A DNA stretch of 64,000 nt from Streptomyces minutiscleroticus (GCF_014650875.1 NZ_BMVU01000033.1:1-64000), one strand, 5' to 3'. Shown: positions 37,107 through 45,218, counted from the first letter of the stretch. Translations and numbers: made by a program. Notes: generated by a model not told the origin, from the sequence alone.

Positions 37107-37183
37107 GGAGCGCGGTGCTCCTTCCGTGTCCGGCGGGGACGCGGACCGCGGCCCGTGGGGCGTCCGGCCCGTGCACCCTATAT

Positions 37184-37219
37184 TTCCGTATTGTGGAATT
37201 GACTTTCTGCTTAACGGAA
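37184..37219 (-). promoter_or_regulatory. Two AllR-type boxes in the hyi promoter
   Basis: Box at 37184-37198 is TTCC-GTATTGT-GGAA; box at 37205-37219 is TTCT-GCTTAAC-GGAA. They start exactly 21 bp apart, as at gcl. Read leftward, a weak -10-like TCAATT begins 2 nt after the distal box. Confidence 0.78.
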
Positions 37220-37279
37220 GGCTGCCGGTTCGCGCCGGTCGTGTCAAGAGAGGGCTGCCGGAAAAACGGGCGCCCGCAG

Positions 37280-37285
37280 TAGGTT
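37280..37285 (+). promoter_or_regulatory. -10 element of a predicted leaderless promoter
   Basis: TAGGTT ends 6 nt before GTG 37292, and no Shine-Dalgarno is present. Confidence 0.5.
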
Positions 37286-37291
37286 GGCCGC

Positions 37292-37543
37292 GTGCGATTG
37301 AGAGTGGAGTTCACGACCGAGCCCTTCGACCTCGACGAGCCGCCGCGGCACGCGCTCGTGGCCCGCGAGGTCGTCGAGGGCGCCGAGCTGGACGCCGTGG
37401 ACGTCGGCCCGTTCGGCAACACCGTGGAGGGCGGCGCCGAGGCGGTGCTCGCCGCGGTCGACGCGTTGCTGCGCAAGTCCCTGGAAGCGGGGGCCACCCG
37501 GGTCTCGCTCCAGGTCAACGTGATCGGGGAGGGGAAAGGGTGA
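37292..37543 (+). CDS. Thiamine-binding (MTH1187/DUF77-like) protein
   Basis: The 83-residue product begins VRLRVEFTTEPFDLDEPP and has an alpha/beta ferredoxin-like pattern ending SLQVNVIGEG, matching the small MTH1187/YkoF-like proteins that bind thiamine or a related ligand. It is followed with a GTGA overlap by an HTH protein, so the pair is co-expressed. A possible link is that glyoxylate carboligase nearby needs thiamine diphosphate, but this is only inference. The start appears leaderless, with TAGGTT 6 nt upstream. Confidence 0.72.
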   Translation: MRLRVEFTTEPFDLDEPPRHALVAREVVEGAELDAVDVGPFGNTVEGGAEAVLAAVDALLRKSLEAGATRVSLQVNVIGEGKG

Positions 37544-37908
37544 CCACTCTCGGGGACGACCCCTTCGTCACGGCGGTCAAGCCGCTGGTCGACGCCATGG
37601 GGGGTGAGCTGCTGCCGCCGGAGAGGGCCGGCGCCGACGACGTCGTGCTGTCCTGGGAGGGCGCGGACGTCGTCGCCGTGCGCCTGCCGCAGCTCGCCGA
37701 CTCCCTGGACCACATACTGGCCGCCCTGGAGCGCAAGCGGGGCAAGCCGCTGGCCGAACTGGACCGCAAGGCCAAGCAGGAGATCGTGCGGACGCTGGAG
37801 GCGCGGGGCGCGTTCTCCGTGCGGCACGGCGTGGAGACCGTGGCGAGTGCCCTCGGCGTCAGCCGCTTCACCGTCTACAACTACCTGAACCGCGAGAAGG
37901 GCGCCTGA
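37540..37908 (+). CDS. Helix-turn-helix protein (Fis-like HTH)
   Basis: The 122-residue product has an N-terminal alpha/beta region (about 1-70, with LSWEGADVVAVRLPQLADSLDHI) and a C-terminal helix-turn-helix (about 85-120, HGVETVASALGVSRFTVYNY). The GTG start overlaps the TGA of the thiamine-binding gene, implying translational coupling. It sits between the AllR-controlled hyi operon and the urate operon, so it is a candidate local regulator. The DNA target is unknown; the TCAA-N7-TTGA palindrome 100 bp downstream is one possibility. Confidence 0.78.
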   Translation: MTTLGDDPFVTAVKPLVDAMGGELLPPERAGADDVVLSWEGADVVAVRLPQLADSLDHILAALERKRGKPLAELDRKAKQEIVRTLEARGAFSVRHGVETVASALGVSRFTVYNYLNREKGA

Positions 37909-38009
37909 GCGGGGCCGCTCCGAGGTGTGCCGCCGTCCGTGCCTCCGGGCGGCGGTTTTCCGTCTCCCGCCGCGGCGCCCCCGGCGCGGGCTTTTGTTAC
38001 CTCGATTTT

Positions 38010-38048
38010 TCAACAAACTGTTGACGTGTTCTTCCGCAGGGCGTTAGC
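38010..38048 (+). promoter_or_regulatory. Urate operon promoter with TCAA-N7-TTGA palindrome
   Basis: The palindrome TCAACAAACTGTTGA (38010-38024) ends on the -35 TTGACG (38021-38026); TTAGCT at 38044-38049 is a plausible -10 with a 17-bp spacer. Closely related palindromes in the same position relative to the -35 occur at aceB (56829-56843) and allB (59171-59185). No TTCC-N7-GGAA box is present here. Confidence 0.7.
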
Positions 38049-38087
38049 TGTCCGCAGCCCGACCGGCACCAGGCCACGGAGGCAGTC

Positions 38088-38594
38088 GTGACACCGAGTT
38101 CGACATCCGGTCTCGACCGGTTCAACGCGCTGGAGGAGCGGGCGGCGGCCGCCGTCCTGCACGAGGTGTGCGCCTCGTCGGAGTGGGGGAGCCGGCTGCT
38201 CGCGGGCCGCCCCTACCCCGACACGGACGCGCTCCTCGCCGCAGGCGACGCCGCCGTGGCCGCGCTGACCGGTGCCGACCTGGAGGAGGCCATGGCGGGA
38301 CACCCGCCGATCGGCCGTCCCAGGCCCGGGGACCCGGCCTCGGCCCGCGAGCAGCGGGGCATGGCCGGCGCCCCGGAGGAGCTCAGGGCCGAGATGCTCG
38401 AACTGAACCTGGCCTACCAGGAGAGGTTCGGCCACGTCTTCCTCGTCTGCGCCACCGGCGCGAGCGGCGAGCAGCTGCGCGACGCGCTGCGGGACCGGCT
38501 CGGCAACACCGCCGAGCGGGAGCGCGAGATCGTGCGCCGCGAACTGGGCAAGATCAACCGAATCCGGCTGACCCGCCTCGCCGAGGGCGCGTGA
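38088..38594 (+). CDS. uraD: OHCU decarboxylase
   Basis: The 168-residue product matches 2-oxo-4-hydroxy-4-carboxy-5-ureidoimidazoline decarboxylase: LDRFNALEERAAAAVLHEVC at the start, the active-site stretch MAGHPPIG with catalytic His (about residue 71), and YQERFGHVFLVCATG near 105-120. It turns OHCU into (S)-allantoin, the last step of uricolysis. GGAGG precedes GTG 38088. It is the first gene of the four-gene urate operon, under a promoter with the TCAA-N7-TTGA palindrome. Confidence 0.93.
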   Translation: MTPSSTSGLDRFNALEERAAAAVLHEVCASSEWGSRLLAGRPYPDTDALLAAGDAAVAALTGADLEEAMAGHPPIGRPRPGDPASAREQRGMAGAPEELRAEMLELNLAYQERFGHVFLVCATGASGEQLRDALRDRLGNTAEREREIVRRELGKINRIRLTRLAEGA

Positions 38595-38672
38595 CCGAGG
38601 CGGCCGGCCCGGCCACCGCGGCCGGCCCGGTTCACGCGCGGACCCCGCGGCGGACGTAGAGGAAGAGAGCGC

Positions 38673-39101
38673 ATGAGCACCGACACCACCGCCTCCGTGT
38701 CCACGCACGTCCTGGACACCAGCGCCGGCCGCCCCGCCGCCGGGGTCGCCGTCCGCCTCGCCGCCCGCGGCGGCCGGGACGCGGACTGGCGGCCGCTCGG
38801 CGGCTCCGCGACCGACGCGGACGGCCGGTGCAGGGACCTCCCGGCCCCGCCGGAGGGCACGACCCATGTACGGCTGGACTTCGAGGTCGAGCCGTACCTG
38901 GAGAAGAAGCACCAGTACCAGCAGCAGGAGACGCAGAAGCGAGCCGATGCGCAGCAGGACGCCCCCGCGAATCGGGACAGCGGTGCCGCGGCCGTGTTCT
39001 TCCCGGAGGTGACGGTGACGTTCGCCGTCGTGCCGGGCGAGCACTACCACGTACCGCTGCTGCTCAACCCGTTCGGCTACTCCGTATACCGAGGGAGCTA
39101 G
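38673..39101 (+). CDS. uraH: 5-hydroxyisourate hydrolase
   Basis: The 142-residue product is the transthyretin-like enzyme that hydrolyses 5-hydroxyisourate to OHCU. It has the N-terminal STHVLDTSAGRPAAGV with catalytic His12, Arg near 50, and the family-defining C-terminal YRGS tetrapeptide. An unusual Gln/Lys-rich insertion (about residues 77-104, with KKHQYQQQETQKRADAQQDA) lies where short family members have only a few residues. It lies 78 bp after OHCU decarboxylase and 5 bp before uricase, in the expected operon order. Confidence 0.94.
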   Translation: MSTDTTASVSTHVLDTSAGRPAAGVAVRLAARGGRDADWRPLGGSATDADGRCRDLPAPPEGTTHVRLDFEVEPYLEKKHQYQQQETQKRADAQQDAPANRDSGAAAVFFPEVTVTFAVVPGEHYHVPLLLNPFGYSVYRGS

Positions 39102-39106
39102 CAGAC

Positions 39107-40042
39107 ATGACCACCTCCTCCCGCCCCGCCCGACCCGTGGTGCTCGGCCGGAACCAGTACGGCAAGGCCGAGAACCGCGTCGTCCGGATCGTGCGCGACG
39201 GTGCCACCCACCACATCAAGGACCTGAACGTCTCGGTCGCCCTGTCCGGCGACATGGACGAGGTGCACCTGTCCGGGTCCAACGCCAACGTCCTGCCGAC
39301 CGACACCACCAAGAACACCGTGTTCGCCTTCGCCAAGGAGCACGGCATCGAGTCGCCCGAGCAGTTCGGCATCCACCTCGCCCGCCACTTCGTGACCTCG
39401 CAGGAGCCCATCCGGCGGGCCCGCGTCCGGATCGAGGAGTACGCCTGGGAGCGCATCCCGGCCTCGGACGCGCCGGACGCGGCGGAGACCGGGCACTCGT
39501 TCGTCCGCAAGGGGCAGGAGACCCGCCTCGCCCAGGTCACCTACGACGGCGAGAGCTGGGAGGTGGTCTCCGGGCTGAAGGACCTCACCGTGCTGAACTC
39601 GACCGACTCCGAGTTCTGGGGCTACGTCAAGGACAAGTACACGACGCTGCCCGAGGCGTACGACCGCATCCTCGCCACCGACGTGTCCGGCCGCTGGCGC
39701 TTCAACTGGACCGACGACGCGCAGCAGGCGCCCGACTGGAACACCTCGTACGCGCAGGTCAAGGCACATCTGCTGCGGGCCTTCGCGGAGACCTACTCGC
39801 TGTCGCTGCAGCAGACCCTGTACGAGATGGGCGCGCGGATCGTCGAGCACCGCGACGAGATCGACGAGGTCCGCTTCTCGCTGCCCAACAAGCACCACTT
39901 CCTGGTCGACCTGGAGCCCTTCGGCCTCAAGAACGACAACGAGGTCTACTTCGCGGCCGACCGCCCCTACGGGCTGATCGAGGCGACCGTGCTGCGCGAG
40001 GGCCGCGAGCAGCGCATACCGGCCGACACGACCGACCTCTGA
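39107..40042 (+). CDS. Uricase (factor-independent urate oxidase)
   Basis: The 311-residue product is a urate oxidase: LGRNQYGKAENRVVRI at the N-terminus with the conserved catalytic Lys, VLPTDTTKNTVFAFA (Thr of the oxygen site, about residues 65-80), SGLKDLTVLNSTDSEFWGY (about 155-173) and SLPNKHHFLVDLEPFGL near the end (His/Asn region). It oxidises urate with O2 to 5-hydroxyisourate and H2O2. It lies 5 bp after the HIU hydrolase gene. Length matches bacterial uricases. No peroxisomal-type tail is present, as expected. Confidence 0.96.
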   Translation: MTTSSRPARPVVLGRNQYGKAENRVVRIVRDGATHHIKDLNVSVALSGDMDEVHLSGSNANVLPTDTTKNTVFAFAKEHGIESPEQFGIHLARHFVTSQEPIRRARVRIEEYAWERIPASDAPDAAETGHSFVRKGQETRLAQVTYDGESWEVVSGLKDLTVLNSTDSEFWGYVKDKYTTLPEAYDRILATDVSGRWRFNWTDDAQQAPDWNTSYAQVKAHLLRAFAETYSLSLQQTLYEMGARIVEHRDEIDEVRFSLPNKHHFLVDLEPFGLKNDNEVYFAADRPYGLIEATVLREGREQRIPADTTDL

Positions 40043-40086
40043 GACCCCGGACCCCCGAACGGCCCACGGAAAGTGGAGGACCAACG

Positions 40087-41460
40087 ATGACCGAGCGCAT
40101 CGTCATCGAGAACTGCGCCGTCGCGACCGTGGACGCCGACGACACCGAGTACGCCTCGGGCCACGTCGTCGTCGCCGGCGCCACGATCGAGTCGGTGGGC
40201 GCGGGGCCCGCCCCGCGGGACGTGGAGAACGTGGTCCGCCGGATCGACGCCACCGGCCACCTGGCCACGCCCGGCCTGGTCAACACCCACCACCACTTCT
40301 ACCAGTGGCTCACCCGGGGCCTCGCCACGGACCACAACCTCTTCGACTGGCTCGTCGCGCTCTACCCGACGTGGTCGCGCATCGACGAGGAGATGGTGCA
40401 CACGGCGGCGCAGGGGTCCCTCGCCATGATGGCCCGCGGCGGCGTCACCACCGCCATGGACCACCACTACGTGTACCCGCAGGGGTGCGGCGACCTGTCG
40501 GGCGCCGTGATCCGGGCCGCGCGCGGGACCGGCGTCCGCCTCACCCTCGCCCGCGGCTCCATGGACCGCGGCGAGAGCGACGGCGGACTGCCGCCGGACT
40601 TCGCCGTGGAGAGCCTGGAGGGCGCGCTCGCCGCCACCGAGGCGACGATCGACGCGCACCACGACGCCTCCTTCGGGGCCATGACGCAGATCGCGGTCGC
40701 GCCCTGCTCGCCGTTCTCCGTCTCCACCGACCTGCTCAGGCAGGGCGCCGAACTGGCCCGGCGCAAGGGCGTGCGGCTGCACACCCACGGCAGCGAGACC
40801 GTGGAGGAGGAGAAGTTCTGCCACGAGCTGTTCGGCATGGGCCCGACCGACTACTTCGAGTCCACCGGCTGGCTCGGCGAGGACGTGTGGATGGCGCACT
40901 GCGTCCACATGAACGACTCCGACATCGCCGCGTTCGCCCGGACCGGGACGGGGGTCGCCCACTGCCCGTCCTCCAACGCCCGCCTCGCCGCGGGGATCGC
41001 ACGGGTCCCGGACATGCTCGCGGCCGGCGTCCCGGTCGGCCTCGGCGTGGACGGCACCGCCTCCAACGAGTCCGGCGAACTCCACACCGAGCTGCGCAAC
41101 GCGCTGCTGGTGAACCGTCTGGGCCCGCACCGGGAAACCGCCCTGACGACCCGTCAGGCGCTGCGTCTCGGTACGTACGGCGGCGCCCGGGTCCTGGGCA
41201 GGGAGCGGGAGATCGGCTCGCTGGAACCCGGCAAGCTGGCCGACCTGGTCCTGTGGCGGACGGACACGCTGGCCCACGCGTCCATCGCCGACCCCGTCGC
41301 CGCGCTCGTCCTGGGCGCCCCGGCACCCGTCACGCTCTCGCTCGTCGGCGGCCGCCCGGTCGTCGAGGACGGCAGGCTGCTCCACGTCGACGAGGAGGCC
41401 GTCGCCCGCGCCACGCGGACGCAGGCCCGCCGCCTGGCACGGGCCGCCGGACGGGACTGA
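40087..41460 (+). CDS. 8-oxoguanine deaminase (amidohydrolase)
   Basis: The 457-residue product is a metal-dependent amidohydrolase of the AtzB/TrzN/8-oxoguanine deaminase branch. The metal ligands are visible in GLVNTHHHFYQWLTRG (residues about 64-79), LHTHGSET (about 237), HCVHMNDSDI (about 272) and GLGVDGTASNE (about 320). 8-Oxoguanine deaminase yields urate, so its place after uricase is logical: it feeds the same operon with oxidised guanine. Guanine or another aminopurine remains possible as substrate. GTGGAGGA precedes the ATG, 44 bp after uricase. Confidence 0.88.
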   Translation: MTERIVIENCAVATVDADDTEYASGHVVVAGATIESVGAGPAPRDVENVVRRIDATGHLATPGLVNTHHHFYQWLTRGLATDHNLFDWLVALYPTWSRIDEEMVHTAAQGSLAMMARGGVTTAMDHHYVYPQGCGDLSGAVIRAARGTGVRLTLARGSMDRGESDGGLPPDFAVESLEGALAATEATIDAHHDASFGAMTQIAVAPCSPFSVSTDLLRQGAELARRKGVRLHTHGSETVEEEKFCHELFGMGPTDYFESTGWLGEDVWMAHCVHMNDSDIAAFARTGTGVAHCPSSNARLAAGIARVPDMLAAGVPVGLGVDGTASNESGELHTELRNALLVNRLGPHRETALTTRQALRLGTYGGARVLGREREIGSLEPGKLADLVLWRTDTLAHASIADPVAALVLGAPAPVTLSLVGGRPVVEDGRLLHVDEEAVARATRTQARRLARAAGRD

Positions 41461-42106
41461 GCACCGCCCGGCGGCGGGGAGGCGCGCCCGCCCCGCTGCC
41501 GGCGTCCCCGGAGAAGACGCCGACCGCCCGTGCCGGTGCCGGTGCCGGACGGTTCGGTCGCCCGCGTCCGTGCTGGTGATGGACGGTTCGGTCGCCCGGA
41601 CCCGTGCCGGTGGCGGCCGAACGGACGGACGCCGGCCGTCCGTCGGCCCGTCCGCCGGCCTGTCCGTCCGCCCACCTGTCCGTCTGTCCGTCCGGCAGCC
41701 GGCCGTCCACCGGGCCGGCCTTCCGCGTCATGAAGCCGGAGCCGGAGCCGGATACCGGTGGCGCGTTCGCAGCCGGCGGTGGAGCCCCGCCGCGCCCGGC
41801 GGCCCGGAGTCCGGACGGGCCCGCCCGCGCACCGGTACCGCGGGAACGGGCGGCCCACCGCGGCCCGTACCGCCCGACAGCCCCGGCCGAGGGGGACGGC
41901 CCTCGGCCGGTGGCCGCGGACCCGAGCGGGGTCCGCGGCGGCCGGGCCCGGGGTGCGCGCGGACGTGCGCGCCCCGGGACGGTCCCCACCCGTACGACGC
42001 GTGCCCCGGGCCCTCCCGGCCCGCACGCCCGGTCCCGCACGACCGCCCGCACCACCTCCTTGAAACCCGCGCCGACGACGACGCGTACCCGACCGGAGGA
42101 GCCGCC
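41461..42106. repeat. 690-bp spacer with direct repeats and GGCCGTCC hairpins
   Basis: After the urate operon there is no convincing gene up to the short frame at 42107. An 18-bp direct repeat (GGACGGTTCGGTCGCCCG at 41547 and 41581) is followed from about 41630 to 41725 by GGCCGTCCGTCGGCC-type hairpin repeats like those at 22863-23019. A terminator for the operon is probably among them. Confidence 0.6.
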
Positions 42107-42160
42107 GTGGCCGCCGAATCCACGCCCAGCGCCGAGGCAGTAGCGCTTCCCTACGCCTGA
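42107..42160 (+). CDS. 17-codon frame with strong ribosome binding site
   Basis: GTG 42107 follows GGAGGAG at good spacing and opens VAAESTPSAEAVALPYA then TGA at 42158-42160. It overlaps the 3' end of the convergent glycosidase gene by 10 bp. It may be a real small peptide or the N-terminal stub of a lost gene (for example a transporter once part of the urate operon). There is no family match, so confidence is low. Confidence 0.3.
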   Translation: MAAESTPSAEAVALPYA

Positions 42161-44427
42161 CGGGAGTCCCGGACGGGCCCCTGCCCGGGGGCGCCGGGTG
42201 CTCCGGGGGACTCCGTCAGCAGGTCGCGCACGCGCACGGCCGCCCGGTAGGTGTCCCCGGACGGCTCGGCCGCCAGGGCGCCCGGCGCCCTGGTCCAGCG
42301 GTCCTCCAGGGCGAACCAGTCGATCTCCTTCGGCGCGCGCCCGTTCTGCAGCGCGGCCCACAGCTCCGCGAACCACGTCGACCACCGCAGCCGGTACAAC
42401 CCGCCCACCAGGCCCGACCACTCGCGGTTGGCGTAGTCGCGCAGGCCCGCGTTCGCACCCTCGCGGGTGGCCCACACCGTCAGCAGCGACAGGTTGTCGT
42501 AGGCGAGCCGGTCCCGCTCCGCCGCGTCCGCGCCCCAGGCGCGCGCGTCGGCCACCCAACGCCCCGTCAGATGGTCGGCGTCGGTGGCGACCAGCGCCTC
42601 CAGCGCGTCGACCAGCGACAGCCAGACCCGGGTCAGCTCCTCGAAGGCGGCCGCGTCCTTCGCCTCGTACGCCGTCCTGATCCGCGGCAGCAGCACCCGG
42701 CTGCGGTTGGACAGGGCCTGCCGGGCCACGTCGAGCAGGTCACGGCGGTAGGCGGAGGAGCCGCGCAGCTCCGCGCGGACCTTCAGCAGTTCGTCCAGGG
42801 CCGGCTCGAAGTCCTCGGCGCGGTAGCGCAGCTCCTTGGGCGACCAGGAGGCGGCCCGCCGGGCGGTGAGCGAGGGCCGGGCGCCGAACAGCCCGTCGGC
42901 GTGCTCGCTCCAGGAGTCCGCGCGCGTCGTGCCGTACGCGGTGCGGCGCAGGACGTCCCAGGCGGCCTCGGCGTGCGGGTCGCGGGCCCCGTACCGCGCG
43001 TGCGCCCAGTTCGCGAACCACTGCTTCAGGTCCACGGGGCTCCCGTCCGACCAGGGCAGTTCGGAGAACAGCTCGAAGGCGGCCGGGTTGTTGTCGGCGG
43101 CCTCCGGCAGCAGCGCGACGCCGCGCAGCGTGCTGCCCTCCCTGTCGCGCCACTTCGGGTACAGCTCCACCCAGTCGCGGGTGTTGGCGCCGAGCGCGGT
43201 GTGCCCGCCGAAGTTCCAGATGGAGCCGAACGCGTACGGCGTGCCGCCCCAGTCCGCCTCCCGGTCGGTGACCCTCGGGAAGCGGTCGGAGAGCCCGTCC
43301 ACGATCAGCATGCGCGCGTTGTCGACGGCGTCCATGATCGCGGCCGGCGGGTTGCGCTGCCAGCCGAGGATGACCCACACCGCGTCGGGGCGGGCGGTGC
43401 GCAGCGCCCGCTCGACGCCCCGCGCCGCCTCGCCGACCGGGACGTCGCCCGGCTTCCCGCCCTCGTGCAGCAGGTCCATCTTGAACAGCGTGGACGGCCC
43501 GAACATCTCCTCCTGCACGCGGTAGAACACCTCCCCGACCCGGGCGAAGTGCTCGCCGCGCGGGTCCAGCCAGTCGGGCCGCGGCAGCCCGATCCAGGTG
43601 CCCTGGGCAACGGTGCGCGCGCCCGGGTTCCGTTCGGCGAAGCCCGGCGGCACCGTCCCGAACCAGCCGGGGAACACCGGCGTCATGCCCAGCTCGCGCA
43701 GCCGGTCCGCGATGCGCCGGCCCAGCGCGGCCCGCGCGTCCAGCAGCTGCCGCGAGACCGGGTGCGGGAACGCCGACAGGTTCTGCAGCAGCCACCACGG
43801 CTGGTGGGCCGGGCCCGGGATCCACGCCCGCAGCTCCTCGTCCGCGTACCCGAACTCCTGGAACACCCGGTGGTACAGCGCGTCGGCGCCCGTGTACACG
43901 AGCACCTCGTTGTAGCCGTGCAGCGCGAGCACGTCGATCTCGTGCTCCCAGTAGGCCCAGTCGTGGTACGCGTTCGTGTAGCCGTCGTTGGTGTCGTTCA
44001 GCGCGAAGCGGTGCGGGACGTCGGCGGTCCGCGCGACCGCCTCGCCGGGTCCTGGCAGCTCGGCCGGCAGCTCCGTCTGCCGGCCCGCCCAGCCGATGTG
44101 GGCGTGCGCGACGTGCTTCAGGTACCAGCGCAGGCCGGTGAGCTGGACGCAGGCGGTGTCGCCGCCGAGGGTGACGCGCCCCGCGCGGCCCGCGACGTGG
44201 AAGGTGTCGGTCTCCTCCGTCGTGCGGAACAGCAACTGCTCCCAGTGGTCCGGCAGCAGCCGCCGGGCCGCCGCGGTCGCCGCCGCGCCGCCGTCCACGT
44301 GGGCCACGGCCTCCAGGGGGCCGTCCGCACCGTCCGTGCCGTCGTCCGGCGTGCGCGGCGTGCACGCGGCGCCGGCCCCCGCCGAACCGGCGACGGCGGA
44401 GAGGAAGGATCTACGGGCCATCGGCAT
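42151..44427 (-). CDS. Alpha-N-acetylglucosaminidase (GH89), exported lipoprotein
   Basis: The 758-residue product matches NAGLU-type glycosidases: HIGWAGRQTELP, GYNEVLVYTGADALYHRVFQ (catalytic-domain entry), FKMDLLHEGGKPGD, GSIWNFGGHTALGAN and NNPAAFELFSELPWSD, the last holding a conserved Glu. The N-terminus MARRSFLSAVAGSAGAGAAC has a twin arginine, a hydrophobic stretch and a lipobox-like AGAAC, suggesting Tat export and lipid attachment. It removes terminal alpha-linked GlcNAc from glycans. GGAGG before ATG 44427 fixes the start. It is a single gene, and no transporter is adjacent. Confidence 0.92.
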   Translation of the reverse strand: MPMARRSFLSAVAGSAGAGAACTPRTPDDGTDGADGPLEAVAHVDGGAAATAAARRLLPDHWEQLLFRTTEETDTFHVAGRAGRVTLGGDTACVQLTGLRWYLKHVAHAHIGWAGRQTELPAELPGPGEAVARTADVPHRFALNDTNDGYTNAYHDWAYWEHEIDVLALHGYNEVLVYTGADALYHRVFQEFGYADEELRAWIPGPAHQPWWLLQNLSAFPHPVSRQLLDARAALGRRIADRLRELGMTPVFPGWFGTVPPGFAERNPGARTVAQGTWIGLPRPDWLDPRGEHFARVGEVFYRVQEEMFGPSTLFKMDLLHEGGKPGDVPVGEAARGVERALRTARPDAVWVILGWQRNPPAAIMDAVDNARMLIVDGLSDRFPRVTDREADWGGTPYAFGSIWNFGGHTALGANTRDWVELYPKWRDREGSTLRGVALLPEAADNNPAAFELFSELPWSDGSPVDLKQWFANWAHARYGARDPHAEAAWDVLRRTAYGTTRADSWSEHADGLFGARPSLTARRAASWSPKELRYRAEDFEPALDELLKVRAELRGSSAYRRDLLDVARQALSNRSRVLLPRIRTAYEAKDAAAFEELTRVWLSLVDALEALVATDADHLTGRWVADARAWGADAAERDRLAYDNLSLLTVWATREGANAGLRDYANREWSGLVGGLYRLRWSTWFAELWAALQNGRAPKEIDWFALEDRWTRAPGALAAEPSGDTYRAAVRVRDLLTESPGAPGAPGQGPVRDSRQA

Positions 44428-44756
44428 GAGCGCCTCCGTTCTCGGGGCCGAGGGACCGGCCAGTCGGGGGGATACCCGCTGGGGCGTGCCTCGACAGCCG
44501 GGGGAGCGGTGCGGTGGCGGTGGGCGGGGGACCGGTGGCTCGAATCCGCCGTCCGCGGGGCCGGCCGTGGAGGCGGAGCAGGAGCGGGAGCGGGGCGGGG
44601 CTCAGCGGGCCGCGGACGCCCCCGGACCCGCCGGTCCCCGGGCGTCCGACGGGCCGTGTGCCTGCGACGGCCCGCGCGCACCCGCGGCCGGACGCGCGTC
44701 CGCCGGCTTCCGCGCGTCCGCCGGTCCCCGTGCGTCCGGCCGCGGTCCCTCCCGGG

Positions 44757-45056
44757 CCCGAACTCGCGCAGCGCGACGGCCGGGTCGGCGCCCTCGCGGA
44801 CCAGCCGCTCCCGGTCGGGCCCGCTGACGGCCGGCGCCCCGGGGACGAAGTCCTCGCCGACCGGCCGCAGTTCGCGGTAGAAGGCGGCGGCGCCGCGCCC
44901 GGCCGGGACGAAGCCGTCCGCGTCCTGCCGCCCGGCCACGACCGCCCCGAGGCTCAGCATCGAGTACGGGCCCGGGACGGGCCCGTCGGCCTCGACGTCC
45001 ACGGAGATGTGGAGGCTGGGCCTGATCGCGCGGGGACGGCCGGATCTCGTGCTCAC
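44757..45056 (-). pseudogene. 3'-5' exonuclease-like gene, C-terminal half lost
   Basis: Reading leftward from GTG 45056, the protein HISVDVEADGPVPGPYSMLS, then FYRELRPVGEDFVPGAPAV and GADPAVALREF closely follows a family of Streptomyces DEDD-type exonuclease-like proteins of about 200 residues. After ALREF (about 44757) the match stops and the DNA becomes a GC-rich low-complexity repeat in all frames. The parts carrying the later Exo motifs (expected HNALDDA) are absent. The frame stays open into the GH89 gene, so no proper end exists. I interpret it as a deletion-truncated remnant. Confidence 0.7.
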
Positions 45057-45212
45057 GGGCCCGGGGCATGGCAGGCGGACCCGTACCGCCGCACCTGCTT
45101 CACCTGCTTCACGGGCTCCGCCGGCGGTGGCGTCCGATACCGCGCGAGCGGCCGGACTGCTCCGCGATCGGCCGGGCGGCCCCGGGGCCGGGCCGCTGTC
45201 GTACCCGGGTCC

Positions 45213-45218
45213 TATCGT
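45213..45218 (+). promoter_or_regulatory. -10 element of a predicted leaderless promoter
   Basis: TATCGT ends 6 nt before ATG 45225; no Shine-Dalgarno is evident. Confidence 0.5.

Noticed and set aside
44520..44560. A GGCTCGAATCC-like stretch resembling a tRNA T-arm
   Set aside because: No cloverleaf can be formed around it; no acceptor stem or anticodon arm is present.
42571..44880. A 769-codon rightward frame opposite the GH89 gene
   Set aside because: Antisense shadow of a conserved glycosidase, with composition dominated by Arg, Gly and Val and no domains.
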